NCBI GenBank assembly: GCA_949126835.1
Contig: OX421499.1
Location: 28,496,490-28,560,489 of the forward strand
Reading direction: 5' to 3'
DNA length: 64,000 bases
Origin: Anisus vortex
Taxonomy: Eukaryota; Mollusca; Gastropoda; Planorbidae
The notes beneath the pieces were generated by a model that saw only the letters and a list, made by a program, of their open reading frames with translations, did not search any database and had not been told where the DNA came from. This document shows positions 34,099 through 45,865 of the stretch, piece by piece. The translations under genes and the position numbers were made by a program. Position 1 is the stretch's first letter. Each line of letters starts with the position of its first letter.

Positions 34099-34464
34099 GA
34101 CGTCAATTTAAACATGAATGAAAAATGTCCCTTCATTGCTAAAAAAAATCCATGCGCAAACTTTGATGACGTCATAAAAATAATCTCAGCGCATCCTTTT
34201 TTTTTCTAACTTAGTGACGAAAAACTATAAAAAGTTGTACTGGCAAAGTCAATGTGAATCAAAAGATGTGTTTTATTCGCGTTTTTTGACCAAACTGACC
34301 ACTGCGGTCATTTTAATTTTTTTTAAACCTTGACAGTGTTCACCGCCGTAACGCAAAGAATATTTGTAGCAAATTTCACTATTTTATGTCCAGTATTTAA
34401 AAAGATTATGCGGTATGTACATACCCAGCCAGCCACATATTCCTTTTGAGATTTATATATATGA

Positions 34465-36494
34465 CAAGCCGTTATGTGCCCGATTCTTCGAACGGGCTTT
34501 TTTTAAGAATATGCTTGACACATTATAGTTTTTTAGTTTTGTTTTTGCAACATACATAAAGTAGTATATTTTTTTTTTGTGGTCAGTATTTTTTAAATTT
34601 ATTTTTGTTTTGCACACTTTATTATACACCAATTCAATATACAACTAAAAAGGAAAAACAAATAATAATTTTTTTTTTTATTTCTTGCTCAAAGTATGAC
34701 CACTATGATCGAATTTTGTGAGTTTATTGGGTAATTAAACTCTTTCTGTAAAACAGAACTCACATGTCTTTTAAAAAGTACTGTTAATTCGAAAATGATT
34801 GTTTGATATATTTTTTTGCTACAACATTAGTCGTAGATCAATATTATTTTTTTTTGTTTTTGTTGGTGTTATTTGCTATTTATTTATTGTTGCTTTGGAA
34901 GCAAACTTAGAATTAATTTTTAAATTCAACAGGAAAAACAATAACAACTGAAACCGATATGAATCATAGTTAATGATAGTTTATACAACGTATACGACAT
35001 GAATTAAAACTTTAAAAAGTTGGTCCGGCAAATTTAAACATTGCCCGGCAATATAAAAATTTCCCGCTACATAGTTTATAAGACGTATACGATACAAATT
35101 AAAACTTTAAAACGTTGAGCTCGGCAATTTAAACATTGCCTGGCAATTGAACAATTTCCCGCTACAAAGTTTATAAGACGTATACACAGAATAGGTATAG
35201 AACAGAATGCACAATCCCTATATACGCACTCACTTAAAGTTACCATTTTCCGCAATGCAGCGGTCGCTAGAGACGCTACTATAGTAAAATGAGAAATGAT
35301 ATCTACGTCTGCCATAAATATATACAATATATATAGGGCCTACATTATCTCTCATTATAGGCTTACTTTTATATAAATTTGACTTAATTACCCATTTTGT
35401 TTTGAACATTATATGATTAAGCCAATATGATGTAAAAATATTTATTACCCGGTACTGATTTGAAAAAAAAATGGCTTAGACGTAGCTCGGTACCGGTAAC
35501 TAAATTGCTGCGGCTACCGGTACATAAATATATATACTTTTTAAACCAAAATAAACTTTTAAAATTATGAAGGGAAATAGGCATATAATTCATAATGAGT
35601 TAATATGAGGTTGTTTATGTTGTTGTTTATCCTTTATGGAGTCAGGAAAGCCATGCAGTTTGACATGCTCTTTTTTACGATAGTTTTTTACACAACCGTT
35701 TATGCACATTTTCCTGAAATATTAGCTTTGGGTGTTCGAACTTGTAGATTTGAAGAAAAGGACGTTGTAGGCTAAATAAGCATAAATATAGAGTGTAACC
35801 AGGACCGCTGCGTTTAAATAAGCTTAGTACGGCGTCGGTATTACTGCTCAAAACAGAAATATAATGCGATTGCGCATTCTGTTTTATACCTATTCTGTGG
35901 ACATATACAACACGAATAAAAACGTGAAGGAATTTTTTATTTGCCAGATACAACGTAAGATACCCATTAAAACCATTAATCATTACCCATTATAACAATT
36001 TAAAAATATCCCGCTATAAATTACGACGCAAATTAAAACGTGAATATATTTTGTTCTATTCATTCATAAAATACATTAGCAAACATTGAAGCAAAGTTAA
36101 TTTTAAATGAATACGCAAAATTTGATGACGTCATAACGAAAAGCCGGCTAGCTATCTCTGCGCAAACTTTGATGACGTCATCCTAAAAAAAATCTCAACG
36201 CCATCCTTTTTTTAATTTTTTTAGCGCGATCGATCGAAAAACTATAAAAAGTTGGAACGGCAATTTGAACATGAACCCAAAATATGTCGTTTTATTCGCG
36301 TTTTTTGACCAAACTGACCACTGCGGACATTTTAATTTTTTTAAAACCTTGACAGTGTTCACCGCCGTAACGCAAAGAATATTTGTAGCAAATTTCACGT
36401 TTTTATGTCCAGTATTTAAAAAGATTATGCGGTATGTACATACCCAGCCAGCCAGCCAGCCACATACATATTCCTTTTGAGATTTATATATATA
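34465..36494 (+). repeat. Helentron/HINE-like array unit B (rearranged)
   Basis: Opens with caagccgttatgtgcccgat, a variant of the palindrome, and closes with ccttttgagatttatatata. The minisatellite is reduced. A 715-bp TIR element sits at 35185-35899. After it the sequence restarts with a portion corresponding to the front of unit A (acaacacgaataaaaacgtg), so the unit is about one and a half units long. Two TGACGTCA octamers lie at 36126 and 36173. Confidence 0.6.
35185..35899. mobile_element. 715-bp TIR element in unit B
   Basis: The ends are inverted repeats about 32 bp long with only two mismatches, beginning CACAGAATAGGTATA. The flanks gacgtata (35177-35184) and gacatata (35900-35907) form an 8-bp duplication with one difference. 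The same terminus forms the 31-bp palindrome at 14433. The interior carries a segment like the surrounding repeat (atagagtgtaaccaggacc at about 35787-35806), suggesting capture or complex rearrangement. No ORF. Confidence 0.75.
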
Positions 36495-38169
36495 CAAGCC
36501 GTTATGTGCCCGGTCCTCCGAACCGGCTAAAAGTTATGTTTACATACACTCTAACTACTCAGGCAGTTATAATGAGATTGCCCGCATGACCTACGACACG
36601 AATTTAAACGTGAGGTAATTTTTTATTTGCCCGCTACAACATGAATTACCCGTTAAAATCATTACTCATCACCTATTATAACAATTACAAAATTGCCCGC
36701 TATAAATTACGACGCAAATTAAAACATGAATATATTTTGTTCTATTCATTGATTAAGAACATTCGACAGTACTTTTATTTTTTTTTAATGATTGTTTGAT
36801 ATATTTTTTTTACGACAAACATTAAGTCGCAGACCTATGTTGTGTTGTTTTTGTTTATTTGCTATTTATTTATTTATTGTTGCTTTGGAAGCAAACTTAG
36901 AATTAAATTTTCTATTCAACATGTAAAACGATAACAAATGAAACCCATATGAAATAATGTTTATAAAACGTATACGACACGAATTAAAACTTTAAAAAGT
37001 TAGTTCCAGCAATTTGAACATTGCCCGGCAAATTAAACATTGCCCGGTAATATAAACATTGTCCGGTAATTTAAACATTGCCCGGTAATTAAAACATTGC
37101 CTGGTAATTTAAACATTGCCCGGTATTATAAACATTGCCCGGTAATTTAAACATTGCCCGGTAATTAAACATTGCCCGGTAATTTAAACATTGCCCGGTA
37201 ATTTAAACATTGCCCGGTAATTTAAACATTGCCCGGTATTATAAACATTGCCCGGTAATTTAAACATTGCCCGGTAATTTAAACAATGGCCGTTACCAAG
37301 GCGATAAGCCTAAAGGTGCCCAGTTCTCGGAACTGTATAAAATAACCCATGGAGTTATAAGCAATAGTCTTTTCCGGTAACTTAAACCATTTAAATATTG
37401 CATTCTACAAATTACGACGCAAATTAAAACAAAATTTGGTTCCCTTCTTAAACGCATAAATACGCAAAATTTTATGACGCCATATAATTATAAGCTTAAA
37501 TATAGAGTGTAACCAGGACCACTGCGTTTAAATAAGCTTAGTAATGCGTCGGTATTACTTCCCGAAACAGAAAAAAATTTTTAAATCTATTTGCTTTGTC
37601 CTATGTTTGTAAAGTTTTAAATTATTAATTAGCTTTAAGTCATGTATTTACAGTGTAAAGTATTAAAGTAGTGATAGATTAAGAAAATCAACTACAGTAT
37701 TGGTAGTGTAAAGAATTTATGTTGTTTACGGCACGTAGGCAATTTAAACATGAAGAAAATTTGTTCCCATCATTGAGATAAAAATCCATGCACATAGTTT
37801 GATGACGTCAATTTAAACATGAATGAAAAATTTCCCTTCATCGCTAAAAAATCCATGCGCAAAGATTGATGACGTCATAAAAATAATCTCAGCGCATCCT
37901 TTTTTTTCTAACTTTGTGACGAAAAACTATAAAAAGTTGTACTGGCAAAGACAATGTGAATCAAAAGTTGTGTTTTTTTCGCGTTTTTTGACCAAACTGA
38001 CCACTGCGGTCATTTTAATTTTTTTAAAACCTTGACAGTGTTCACCGCCGTAACGCAAAGAATATTTGTAGCAAATTTCACGTTTTTATGTCCAGTATTT
38101 AAAAAGATTATGCGGTATGTACATACCCAGCCAGCCAGCCACATATTCCTTTTGAGATTTATATATATT
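36495..38169 (+). repeat. Helentron/HINE-like array unit C (most intact)
   Basis: Starts caagccgttatgtgcccggt with a clear palindrome (36497-36528) and ends ttttgagatttatatatatt, about 1.68 kb. It corresponds along its full length to unit A without the LTR element and shows the empty target site at 37804-37808. Two TGACGTCA octamers (37803-37810, 37870-37877) lie in two tandem atttaaacatgaa modules. No long coding frame. Confidence 0.65.
37010..37290 (+). repeat. 18-bp minisatellite within unit C
   Basis: aacattgcccggtaattt repeated about 15 times with tattata variants, longer than its counterpart in unit A. Confidence 0.93.
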
Positions 38170-38977
38170 AATGATGATGATGATATGATATGATATAGCC
38201 TATGGCCTATATAGACAATTTCTTTATTTCTTCGTCTGTGTCAAACAAAGAACAAAATCTTCGAAAGGTTAAAAAAGCATTTAAAATGCTTAATATAATA
38301 TTTTCAAACAGTTTTGATGGATGTTAAATTAGATTATTGTGTTGTATTCCCCCCCCCCCCAAAAAAAAAAGTATTTAATAATTTATGTCATAGTTATGTT
38401 AAAAGCTTTGCTTTGGAGATGTATTGAATATAACCTAAAGATAAATAAGTCACAGTGTTAAGAAACGTATAAGAATATATTTATTGAAAAAAAAAAACAA
38501 AGAAATTGGCAATTTATTGAAATATTGAAATAACAAAAATCACGAGCATAAAAATATAACACAAATATCACATTTTCATCAATCAAATTTGTTATCATTA
38601 TCCTTGAACAGTTTTTAAAATTTGAAAATTCAAATATGGCGACTTCTGGGCTTATCGGAGTGGTGTCGAACGGATCACATTTTCACTTCATGACACACAT
38701 CCCATATAGTAGCAGTTGTTCCACATTGTTTCAATGTTTTATTGTTGTTGTTTTTTGTTGCTTCTAGTGTCTGTTGTGCGCCACACTGATTCGGTTCTTG
38801 AAAATATACAACCTTAGCAAATCAGTTGTTGGGTCATCCGATCGGAAAACGTTATGAATAAGCAGAATATGTGCCTGAAAGTTTACCTGCCTTTAGTTCT
38901 ATAGAGAACTTGTCCCTGAACATTTGAGATGCCAGCAATGCTGATTTTAGCATGAAACAAAAAAACAAGTCTACTAA
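38170..38977. other. gene-free spacer
   Basis: A short gatgatgatatgatatgat repeat at 38172-38195, a C/A run at 38350-38370, otherwise AT-rich. A possible AATAAA on the minus strand (38480-38485) could serve the GPCR transcript but is about 770 bp beyond its stop. Confidence 0.5.
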
Positions 38978-39211
38978 AAGTAAAGTTATCCCGTTCATAA
39001 GGCCGGTGAAGCTGGGTTCATCAGTTTCTGTGGCATACTAGGGGATTGTGTAGCAGCACAATGCCCTGTCGCTTAAACCTTTTCCTAACCAATGTCAGGT
39101 ACCCATCAGAATCAGGGACACCCTCCAGACTTGGGAAGCAATTCTAGCCTTCACCAGGATTCGAACCCAGGGCTTTCGCTACGCCAGCAAAACAGGCCAC
39201 CGCTGCCCCCA
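38978..39211 (-). repeat. tRNA-derived SINE copy, reverse, in the GPCR 3' flank
   Basis: gtaaagttatcccgttcata, ggccggtgaagctgggttca, ctaggggattgtgtagcagc, then the reversed head with ccaggattcgaacccagggc. It ends 47 bp before the GPCR stop codon, so it may be in the 3' UTR. Confidence 0.85.
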
Positions 39212-39258
39212 AAACAAACTCAATACAGTCGACTTTAAAAACCAATAGCAGTTCTGGC

Positions 39259-39531
39259 TCAGCTTTTTCCCGCGATTGCAGACCTCCTGGTGAGCAGAGG
39301 GATAAGATCTTTGACCTTTGCCCTGAAGGTCGGGTTAAAGACGTAGTAGATGATTGGATTAGCCACGAAGTTGACGAGCTGTATCGTGGTCAGGTGCTTG
39401 AAGATGATACGGTCGAGCACGGGGTCGAGTCTCTCTCTGGTGGACGAGTAGAAGCTGGTCATGTAGATAATCCATGGCGGAATCCAGGACAGTAGGAAGG
39501 CTACCGTGACACACAGCAACATGTAGGTCAT
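39259..39531 (-). CDS. GPCR exon 2: TM6, TM7 and C-tail
   Basis: Acceptor ctcattccag just before 39531, then MTYMLLCVTVAFLLSWIPPW (TM6), an extracellular loop with a charged STRERLDPVLDR, and TM7 VNFVANPIIYYVFNPTF. The tail is short (KVKDLIPLLTRRSAIAGKS). TAA or equivalent stop at 39261-39259. Confidence 0.9.
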   Translation of the reverse strand: MTYMLLCVTVAFLLSWIPPWIIYMTSFYSSTRERLDPVLDRIIFKHLTTIQLVNFVANPIIYYVFNPTFRAKVKDLIPLLTRRSAIAGKS

Positions 39532-42500
39532 CTGGAATGAGAAGTTGAGACGGTTAATGGTAGAGTTCCACGTCAAGCGAGGCAAGAGACAGAGAGGCGG
39601 TATGAGAGGGGGAGAAAGAGAAATGTAAGAATAACTAAGATGATAGTGAAAAAAAAATAGAAAGAAACATATCGAAAAAGTAAAACCTAGGTGTGTGTAC
39701 TTTTAAAATAGCAAGTGTGAAGATATGTTTGGAATGACGGATCGATAAACTGGTTATATATTATATATACATATACTGTATTAATTTTAATGAAATCAAC
39801 GAAAGAAAAAACAGCAGTTAAAGCCAATGAAAATAGGGTGAAAAAAGCAAAGAAATTAATCTGAATTTAAAGGGGCATCAGTGGTCGAGAGAAGACTATG
39901 ATTTGTTTCCTGGTCTGGAGGGTGTACCTTAATCTAACCAGCTCTGATGGGGAACCTGATATTAGCCGGATAGAGAAAAAGGCAACTGGGCATTATGCTG
40001 GTTACACAATACCATAGTATTCCGTCTTCACGGAGTCTTGTAAATGCTGCTTCAGAGGCTTATAGATCAAACATAGATTCGTACTGAAAGAAATTTTAAC
40101 AAGTCCAATTTTAGAGATGTACCTGACGTTCCTTGGCGAAGCGTCTTCGACTACCCGAAGACTTCACTGAGCTCTTAGAGGTTTTGGAGCCCTGGTCTCG
40201 TCCACGCCTCAGCTTGGACAGAAAGATGGCCGTGGCCAGGTCGCCGTAGGCCTCCCTGTCTTCCTCCACGACGCTCTCGTCCTCGAAGGAGGAGTGCTTG
40301 GTCCTCTTGGAGTCCCTGGAACACTTGGACGTTATGCTGTGCGTGTGTTTCATTACTGCGTGGAGCTGCAGGGCTGGTGCCGGAGCAACGTCATCGCCAA
40401 CGAGATTCCTGGAAGAGTGATGATTGGTTGCCAAAGTCGGGCATGTTAAATTCTTAGCAGAGTTGTTATTCACGACGGACGAGCACGCTGTGTCATTAGA
40501 AGGATTCATCCCAGTAGACTGGTGTGTTGATTCCACAGCAGTATTTTCTGGGCCGACGGTTGACTTTCCTACACATAGAACCGAACCGGAGTCGCCCGAA
40601 TTTAATTTCGTGCCCTTAAAAGATTCTCCGTGCTTGCTATTTTTGAATTTACCTTTTCGATCCGAATTACATTTTAAAAGTGTTTCACCCAAACAATTTA
40701 CTTGTGTCTTGTCTTCGTTTTGATCGCTAGCTACTGAATTGGCTTCTACTGCTGTGTTAATTTTACGAGTGATATTTAAATCAATATCACCGTTTGCTGT
40801 GCCATTACTCTCTAGAACGCGGGCCATCGAATGGATTATTCCTAGGCACGGAAGAGAGCGAGACAGTTTCAAATGACGGTGATCACATGGGCATGCGTGC
40901 ACACAACGATTAGCCCCTAACACCCGTCCAATCAAGGATGACAGTAACAATTGTATAAATCTGTCGCTGGGATGGACGTTTCCGAGTAACACATGGCCGT
41001 CTTTATTGTAAACAGACGCCGTCCATCTGTCCCAGTTTTTGGAATATGGGTTGTCCTCCCCGAGCACTTCACCACACTCGCGGGGTGTCCAGCGTTCGTC
41101 AGCGCGGGGCGACGATGATTTGATTATGCGTTCATTAGGACAATGACATAGCTGTAACCATGGCAATAACCACTGCGCGTCGCCTATTCGATTTGGGGTG
41201 CCGCTGTTGTTCGCTAAGTAATAACGTAAATGTTCGCGGTGCAGGGGGCTGCCGATAACACAAAAACATACGCCATCAAGAATTAAATCAGCAAATTTTT
41301 TCTCCATGGCCAACGATCGACCAACATCGCTTTTGCGCATATTCTTTTCACCGACAGAATCGTCATGGGATTTCGAGGTCGAATTTCCTGACAGACTTGG
41401 TTCGGATAGACATCTATAATAAATGAGCTGTTCGCGCCCATTCCGGCCCGAATTTAAAATAAAATTTCTTCGATTAAACCAATTCCCTTGTGGCACTGAA
41501 CGTGTTAAGTCTGGGGGGAAAGTATCGACAGACTGTTCAACAGCAGGCGAGTCGCTGGCTACTTTTATTTCATTAGTTTTAGTAATGGCGCACACATCTT
41601 CACAAGGCTCGGAAGTGACGTGTATATGAGAGCTCTGATGAACGTTGCTATCGCCGGGGCAAAAGTCGTCTGCTACATGGATTGTTTCAGAATCTAGATC
41701 GTAGTCAACGGCGAACATTTTATGCAGACGAGGTTGAGGAGCAAGCAACCGGAGGTGCTGGGATTCAACGGTCGACGCATAGTCTTCTTGGTTCACGACA
41801 ACCTCTGCCGAATCAGATTCTGCCTGGACAAGGTTGATCTTCGGAGACGCCTTGGAGTTTAGAAATGTCGCACGTTCGTCGTCTTCTGTGAAAGTCTTGC
41901 ATGGCTTTTTATCTGAGTTCCAGGTTCGTCTGGATTTGCAGCAGTCAATCAGAAAAGCGCCGAGGGGTTTCTTACTTTGGCTCGCGCTCTGGAAGGATGT
42001 ATTGGGCGTCACACCGTCGTTATCCAGCAGCCGTTGTTTGATTTTGATTTTCTCGCCTATTTGCTTGCAGACGCTGAAATATGCGAAAGTCACCACGACG
42101 AAGCTGATTACGAAACCACAAAAGACGCACGTGTAGTAAATTTTCATCGTGTCTTTCAGAGTCATGACGTGGTGCAAGCAGATGTCGTCTTTGAAACTAC
42201 CGGACGTCGGGTACACGCATAGGGCGCCTGAAACTAGAACCGTCCACCCACACACGTGGCGCGCCATCAGGGGCGTCAGGGACTGGAGGGTGGGCCTGCA
42301 GATTTTGATATATCGATCGAGGGCGATGACGACAAGGATAATCAGGGAGGCGATCATGGCCGTCATCTGCAGCCAGTACTCCAGCCCGCACCACACCCCG
42401 TTCATTCCGGGAATTTCCGTTTCGAACTCCAGCCTGAGGTTCAGGAGGGGGGAGAACAAGCAGACGACAGCATCGGTGACGCCCATGGTGAATATCAACC

Positions 42501-42675
42501 AATCGCAGGCCGTCTTGGGTGCCTGGCGTCCATATATGATGGCTATAATTATGTTGCCAGGCAGCCCCACCGCGATGATGACGATGAGGTAGATCGAGTA
42601 GATAGAGCGGATCCAATCCGGTGTGATCGTAATGGGCGTCTCCGTCGTTTCAATTAGGGTCGCGTTGATCAGCAT
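39259..42675 (-). CDS. class A orphan GPCR with giant third intracellular loop (2 exons)
   Basis: join(42675..40123, 39531..39259), 851 + 90 codons, about 941 residues. An in-frame TGA lies 14 codons upstream of ATG 42675, which fixes the start. Exon 1 holds an N-glycosylation site (NAT at residue 4), TM1 (25-50, GN motif N41), TM2 (TD68), Cys96, TM3 with DRY at 120-122 followed by IKICRP, ECL2 Cys166 and TM5 (179-203). Residues about 205-853 form the loop. Exon 2 holds TM6 (LLSWIPPW) and TM7 with NPIIYY, then a short tail. It acts at the plasma membrane through G proteins. The DRY/RP and NPIIYY patterns resemble amine- and peptide-type receptors expanded in molluscs. The ligand cannot be named. 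The junction is CAG/GTACAT with phase 0. Confidence 0.9.
39872..40095 (+). repeat. diverged SINE in the GPCR intron
   Basis: ggcatcagtggtcgag-like head remnant, ctggtctggagggtgtacct, ccagctctgatggggaacct, aaaaggcaactgggcattat and aatgctgcttcagaggctta. The B box is lost. It ends about 28 bp from the exon 1 donor of the 591-bp intron. Confidence 0.7.
40123..42675 (-). CDS. GPCR exon 1: N-terminus to end of intracellular loop 3
   Basis: A single 2553-bp exon open throughout. After TM5 the region is polar and Ser/Thr/Asn-rich, with basic patches next to the membrane (KIKIKQRLL at the start, SGSRRRFAKERQ at the end). Acidic stretches alternate with a central part richer in hydrophobics (RFIQLLLSSLIGRVLGANRC, residues around 590-610). 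No known domain was recognised in the loop. A candidate 5'-UTR splice acceptor (gcatctgtag) lies about 45 bp upstream of the ATG. Confidence 0.9.
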
Positions 42676-42780
42676 GTTGGTGAGCGAGGTCCCTACTAGC
42701 TTGAGCTTGACTCGTCATCTACAGATGCTAATACAGGGAAAAAAATTAAGTAAAAGAAATCATTATAAGGGGAAAATGTG

Positions 42781-43060
42781 AATAATAATAATAAGTTTAT
42801 TTATATTGCGATACCAACAAACATCATGTAAGCTTAGAGAGCATTTAACATCAAGCAACACAAATATACATAGAGCTAATATTTATGCAAGTACAGTGCT
42901 ACAGTTCACTAGGCTAGATTTAGTAGGACTATTTAAAAAAAAAAGTTTATTTGATTACATCAAAAGTTATAGAGCCATTTGAGAATTGCAAAGCCAAGTT
43001 CTTGTATGAAATTTGATATTTGCAGTATTATTTTGATCCTTTATTACTTGAAGTCATAAA
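42781..43060 (+). repeat. dispersed repeat, partner of 3625
   Basis: aataataataataagtttat, ttatattgcgataccaacaa and acatcatgtaagcttagaga match the copy at 3625 and lack the MITE. It lies about 100 bp upstream of the GPCR ATG. Confidence 0.55.
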
Positions 43061-43357
43061 AGCCTCTCTACTAAATGTCATGTCCAGATAACGAACTAAA
43101 TGACCTATTGTAAGATTATTTCAAACGGTCGGCTAAATCAGGAAAATCAGACATGTACAGTCACTGGTTTTGGCCAATCATGTGAAAGCTTTTGCTTGTT
43201 CCGTTAACGAGTGCATGATGGGACAATTACTTTTGACCTAGAACACGAAACTTGCTTCTTTGACGTTTTTTTCAAAGGGTGGAAAAAAAGAATCGATTTA
43301 TGATAAACATTAAAGGGAATTGTAGGACCAAAGACTACACTAAGATTGACCTCTTGC

Positions 43358-43556
43358 TCTATTTTTAGAGCTTATATGGTCTTTTTTTTTTCCGTGTGCA
43401 ACCAATAAGGCTGTCATGAATGCCTTCTACGCTCCTACGATTGCATTAAAGGTTTCCGCAGTATACAACTTTCGATTTTAATCTTAATTTTCCATTGAGA
43501 AATTCATAGCGAATTACTAAACCGGAAGTCTAGAGGACTTAGTGCAATCGGAAAAC
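43358..43556 (+). repeat. dispersed repeat pair, copy 1
   Basis: Shares with 54707-54895 in the same order: gctctatttttagagctta (a small hairpin), tttttttccgtg, acttccgc/tttccgc with tatacaactt, aattttccatt, atagcgaatta and aaccggaagtctag. Unclassified; both copies are diverged. Confidence 0.6.
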
Positions 43557-45640
43557 AAATTGACCCACTTTCCGTCATCACAACGAGCTAAACCACGGCA
43601 CGACTAATTGCCGATGACAACGCAACATATTCTATACAATTAACAGCACCTTCTCTCCACGACCTATTTAAAAAATACGTTTTTCAATTGGAAATAATAG
43701 TTTAGGCCGTAATTTTTTTTTGTTTACCAAAACAATAAATGCAAACAGAACGCAACCAAAAGATCAACTTTTTTGTTCATTATATTACACAAATAAACAC
43801 AAAATGTACAGGTTAAAAATTTATCTCGTATCCGAATCGGAAAATTAAGAAAACGTTTCGCAATATTATTATTTAAAAGAAGATAAGCCGGCTTAAATTG
43901 AAACATTTCTTTGGGCTATAATAAGTTAATGAAATTTGATTAAAGATGTATTTTGTAAAGTATGCGTTTATGTTGTGTATGAGTGCAGAAAACTACATTT
44001 AGACTGCAATGAGCGTAATGGAATAAACAGCATGGCATACACAAAACCAATATGGCTTATAATATGCTATGTTTGCATAGTTTTATTCTTTTGTTATTTT
44101 CAGCAAGCGCCAGTCTTGGTCTGTTTCAAGCCTTTCTCTCCGATATGACGCAGACGTAGGTTTCCGTTGGGATATGTGTTTGTGTTTCTTGGTACAGGCT
44201 TGCGTCTGTGTGTGTGTATATATAGCCTATATAAATATATATATGTATATATAATATATATATATATATGCGTGTGTGGGGGCGTGCGAGTGTGTATATG
44301 TGTGTCCATATGTGCGTATGTGTCTATGTATATTCGTGCTCTAGTGCGAGAGTGCGCGTGCGTGTGAGTATCTATATACGTCAGTGTGGTGGTTTGTTTG
44401 CTCATCTGTGTGTCAGCCCCCCTCCCCCACCCTCACGAGTACCAGAGGGCAAAGCTACGTCAGTGGCGAGCATGGGAGAGCAGAGCGTAGGGTTCTATTT
44501 TCGGACGTCATTAATAAAATAGATCGCTACGGCTTTTGAACCCCCCCCCCCTATCTCCACACACACACACGCGTCTCATCTACCCCCTTTTCCTAAGTCG
44601 CCCCGGCGCCCCCTTCCCCCCCCCCCCCCACCGCCCAGAACAGACCTAAAAATGGACGCCGTATGAAACGATGACTAAAATTGTTCACCTAATGCTCCAA
44701 TCGTTAGCGTTTAAGTATTTGGACTGTGTAGTAGTGATGGGGCACAGCTGGAAACAACCCATGGATAAATCCATGGACATGTTGGTGCTGTTGTTGCTGT
44801 TGTATGTTTAATGGGGAGGAGGGTGGACCGGTGTGTGTGTGTGGGTGGGTGTGGTGGCGAGGAGGGCGGTCATGTCAATTAAAATGCAATGCATCTGATA
44901 AAACTATTGGGGGAGGGGAGATTGGGGGGTAGGAAACTGGGCAATGAATGTTGTGTGGTGTGTGTGTGCTGAGGGGGGGGGGGTGGGTCGATAAACTCTA
45001 TTGTTCAGAGGTGTCAAGGACGATCAAGGACAATGCTGGACACTGCTGGACACTGACCTTCTATCATGTCCACATGACATGAAAATGTCCACTATCCCCT
45101 CTCCCTCCCCCCTCCCTCATGGCCGTGATATGTACATCAAGTGCAGGCATGCAACAATTTCTCTAAGGCCAGGCGAATCAGGTAGTCACCCATATACCGC
45201 AAATCAAACAGAACACACAGCCTCGTTTTAATTAATACCGGTGTTTTCGTACGAGACAAAAATGTTACATAAAATTTAAACAATTTTAGATATAGAAACA
45301 TATCTTCTTAGGTCTTAACTGTGAAAAATAAAACTAATCTATTAAGATTTGTTTGTCATCAACACTGTTTGTAAAACATAGTCCTATGTTGTTTTAATAG
45401 AAACATTTAAAAAGAAGATCACATATTTTGCATGACCTTTAGCGTTTCGAATTTATTGTATTTAATTTCTTTAAATTTTTTTTCATGTTTTGTTATTTTT
45501 TTTGTTGATGTGTTTTTGTAGCTGTTGTTTATTATTTTTTTATATACTTGGTATAGTTAGGTTATATGTATGGTTATATGATGAACGAAGAAGAAGTGTG
45601 AATGATGGCGTTAATATCATAAGGCATCAAATAACAGCCT
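43557..45640. other. gene-free stretch with TA/TG microsatellites
   Basis: (TA)n and (TG)n mixtures at about 44205-44370, C-runs at 44540-44630 and G-runs near 44980. No coding signal; frames over the TG tract encode VCVCV-type repeats. Confidence 0.6.
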
Positions 45641-45865
45641 GCTGCAATGCTCAGATAAACATAAAGACAAAACCACTGTTCTTATCCCTTATGCGAGAGC
45701 AAATGCATATAGTTACTCTTTCTTCTAGAGTGGCATTCGGACATGGAATGGGTAGCCAGAACAAACCGGGAAAACCAGTAACTTAACATCATTTAAAACA
45801 TTAATAAAGATGCAAGACTAGACTCGGATCACGGATGAGTGTACAATGTTTATTGTGTTTAAAAA
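45641..45865 (+). pseudogene. LINE 3' end fragment
   Basis: aatgctcagataaacataaa, then accactgttcttatccctta, the terminal block ggcattcggacatggaatgg, gccagaacaaaccgggaaaa, and 3' UTR ctagactcggatcacggatg. 5'-truncated; coding frame broken by a tag codon in the SFF..G block. Confidence 0.82.

Larger units (their letters stand above)
27826..34464 (+). repeat. Helentron/HINE-like array unit A (split by an LTR element)
   Basis: The unit opens with a palindrome at 27826-27857 (AGCCGGT ... ACCGGCT) and closes with attccttttgagatttatat. Its own sequence is 27826-29064 plus 34104-34464, about 1.6 kb, the rest being the LTR element inserted at gacgt. It is closely similar along its length to unit C. 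Inside are an 18-bp minisatellite, repeated gacgcaaattaaaacatgaa modules and a TGACGTCA octamer. Terminal palindrome, internal short tandem repeat and head-to-tail array match HINE/INE-1 or Pearl-type non-autonomous Helentrons; that class is inferred, not proven. Confidence 0.6.

Noticed and set aside
42149..42657. Frames of 133-147 residues opposite the GPCR exon
   Set aside because: Shadow frames of the transmembrane-coding region, which shows DRY and TM1-5 on the minus strand.
44167..44522. Small open frames on both strands around the TG repeat
   Set aside because: Translated TA/TG microsatellite (VCVCV, THTHA); no gene evidence.
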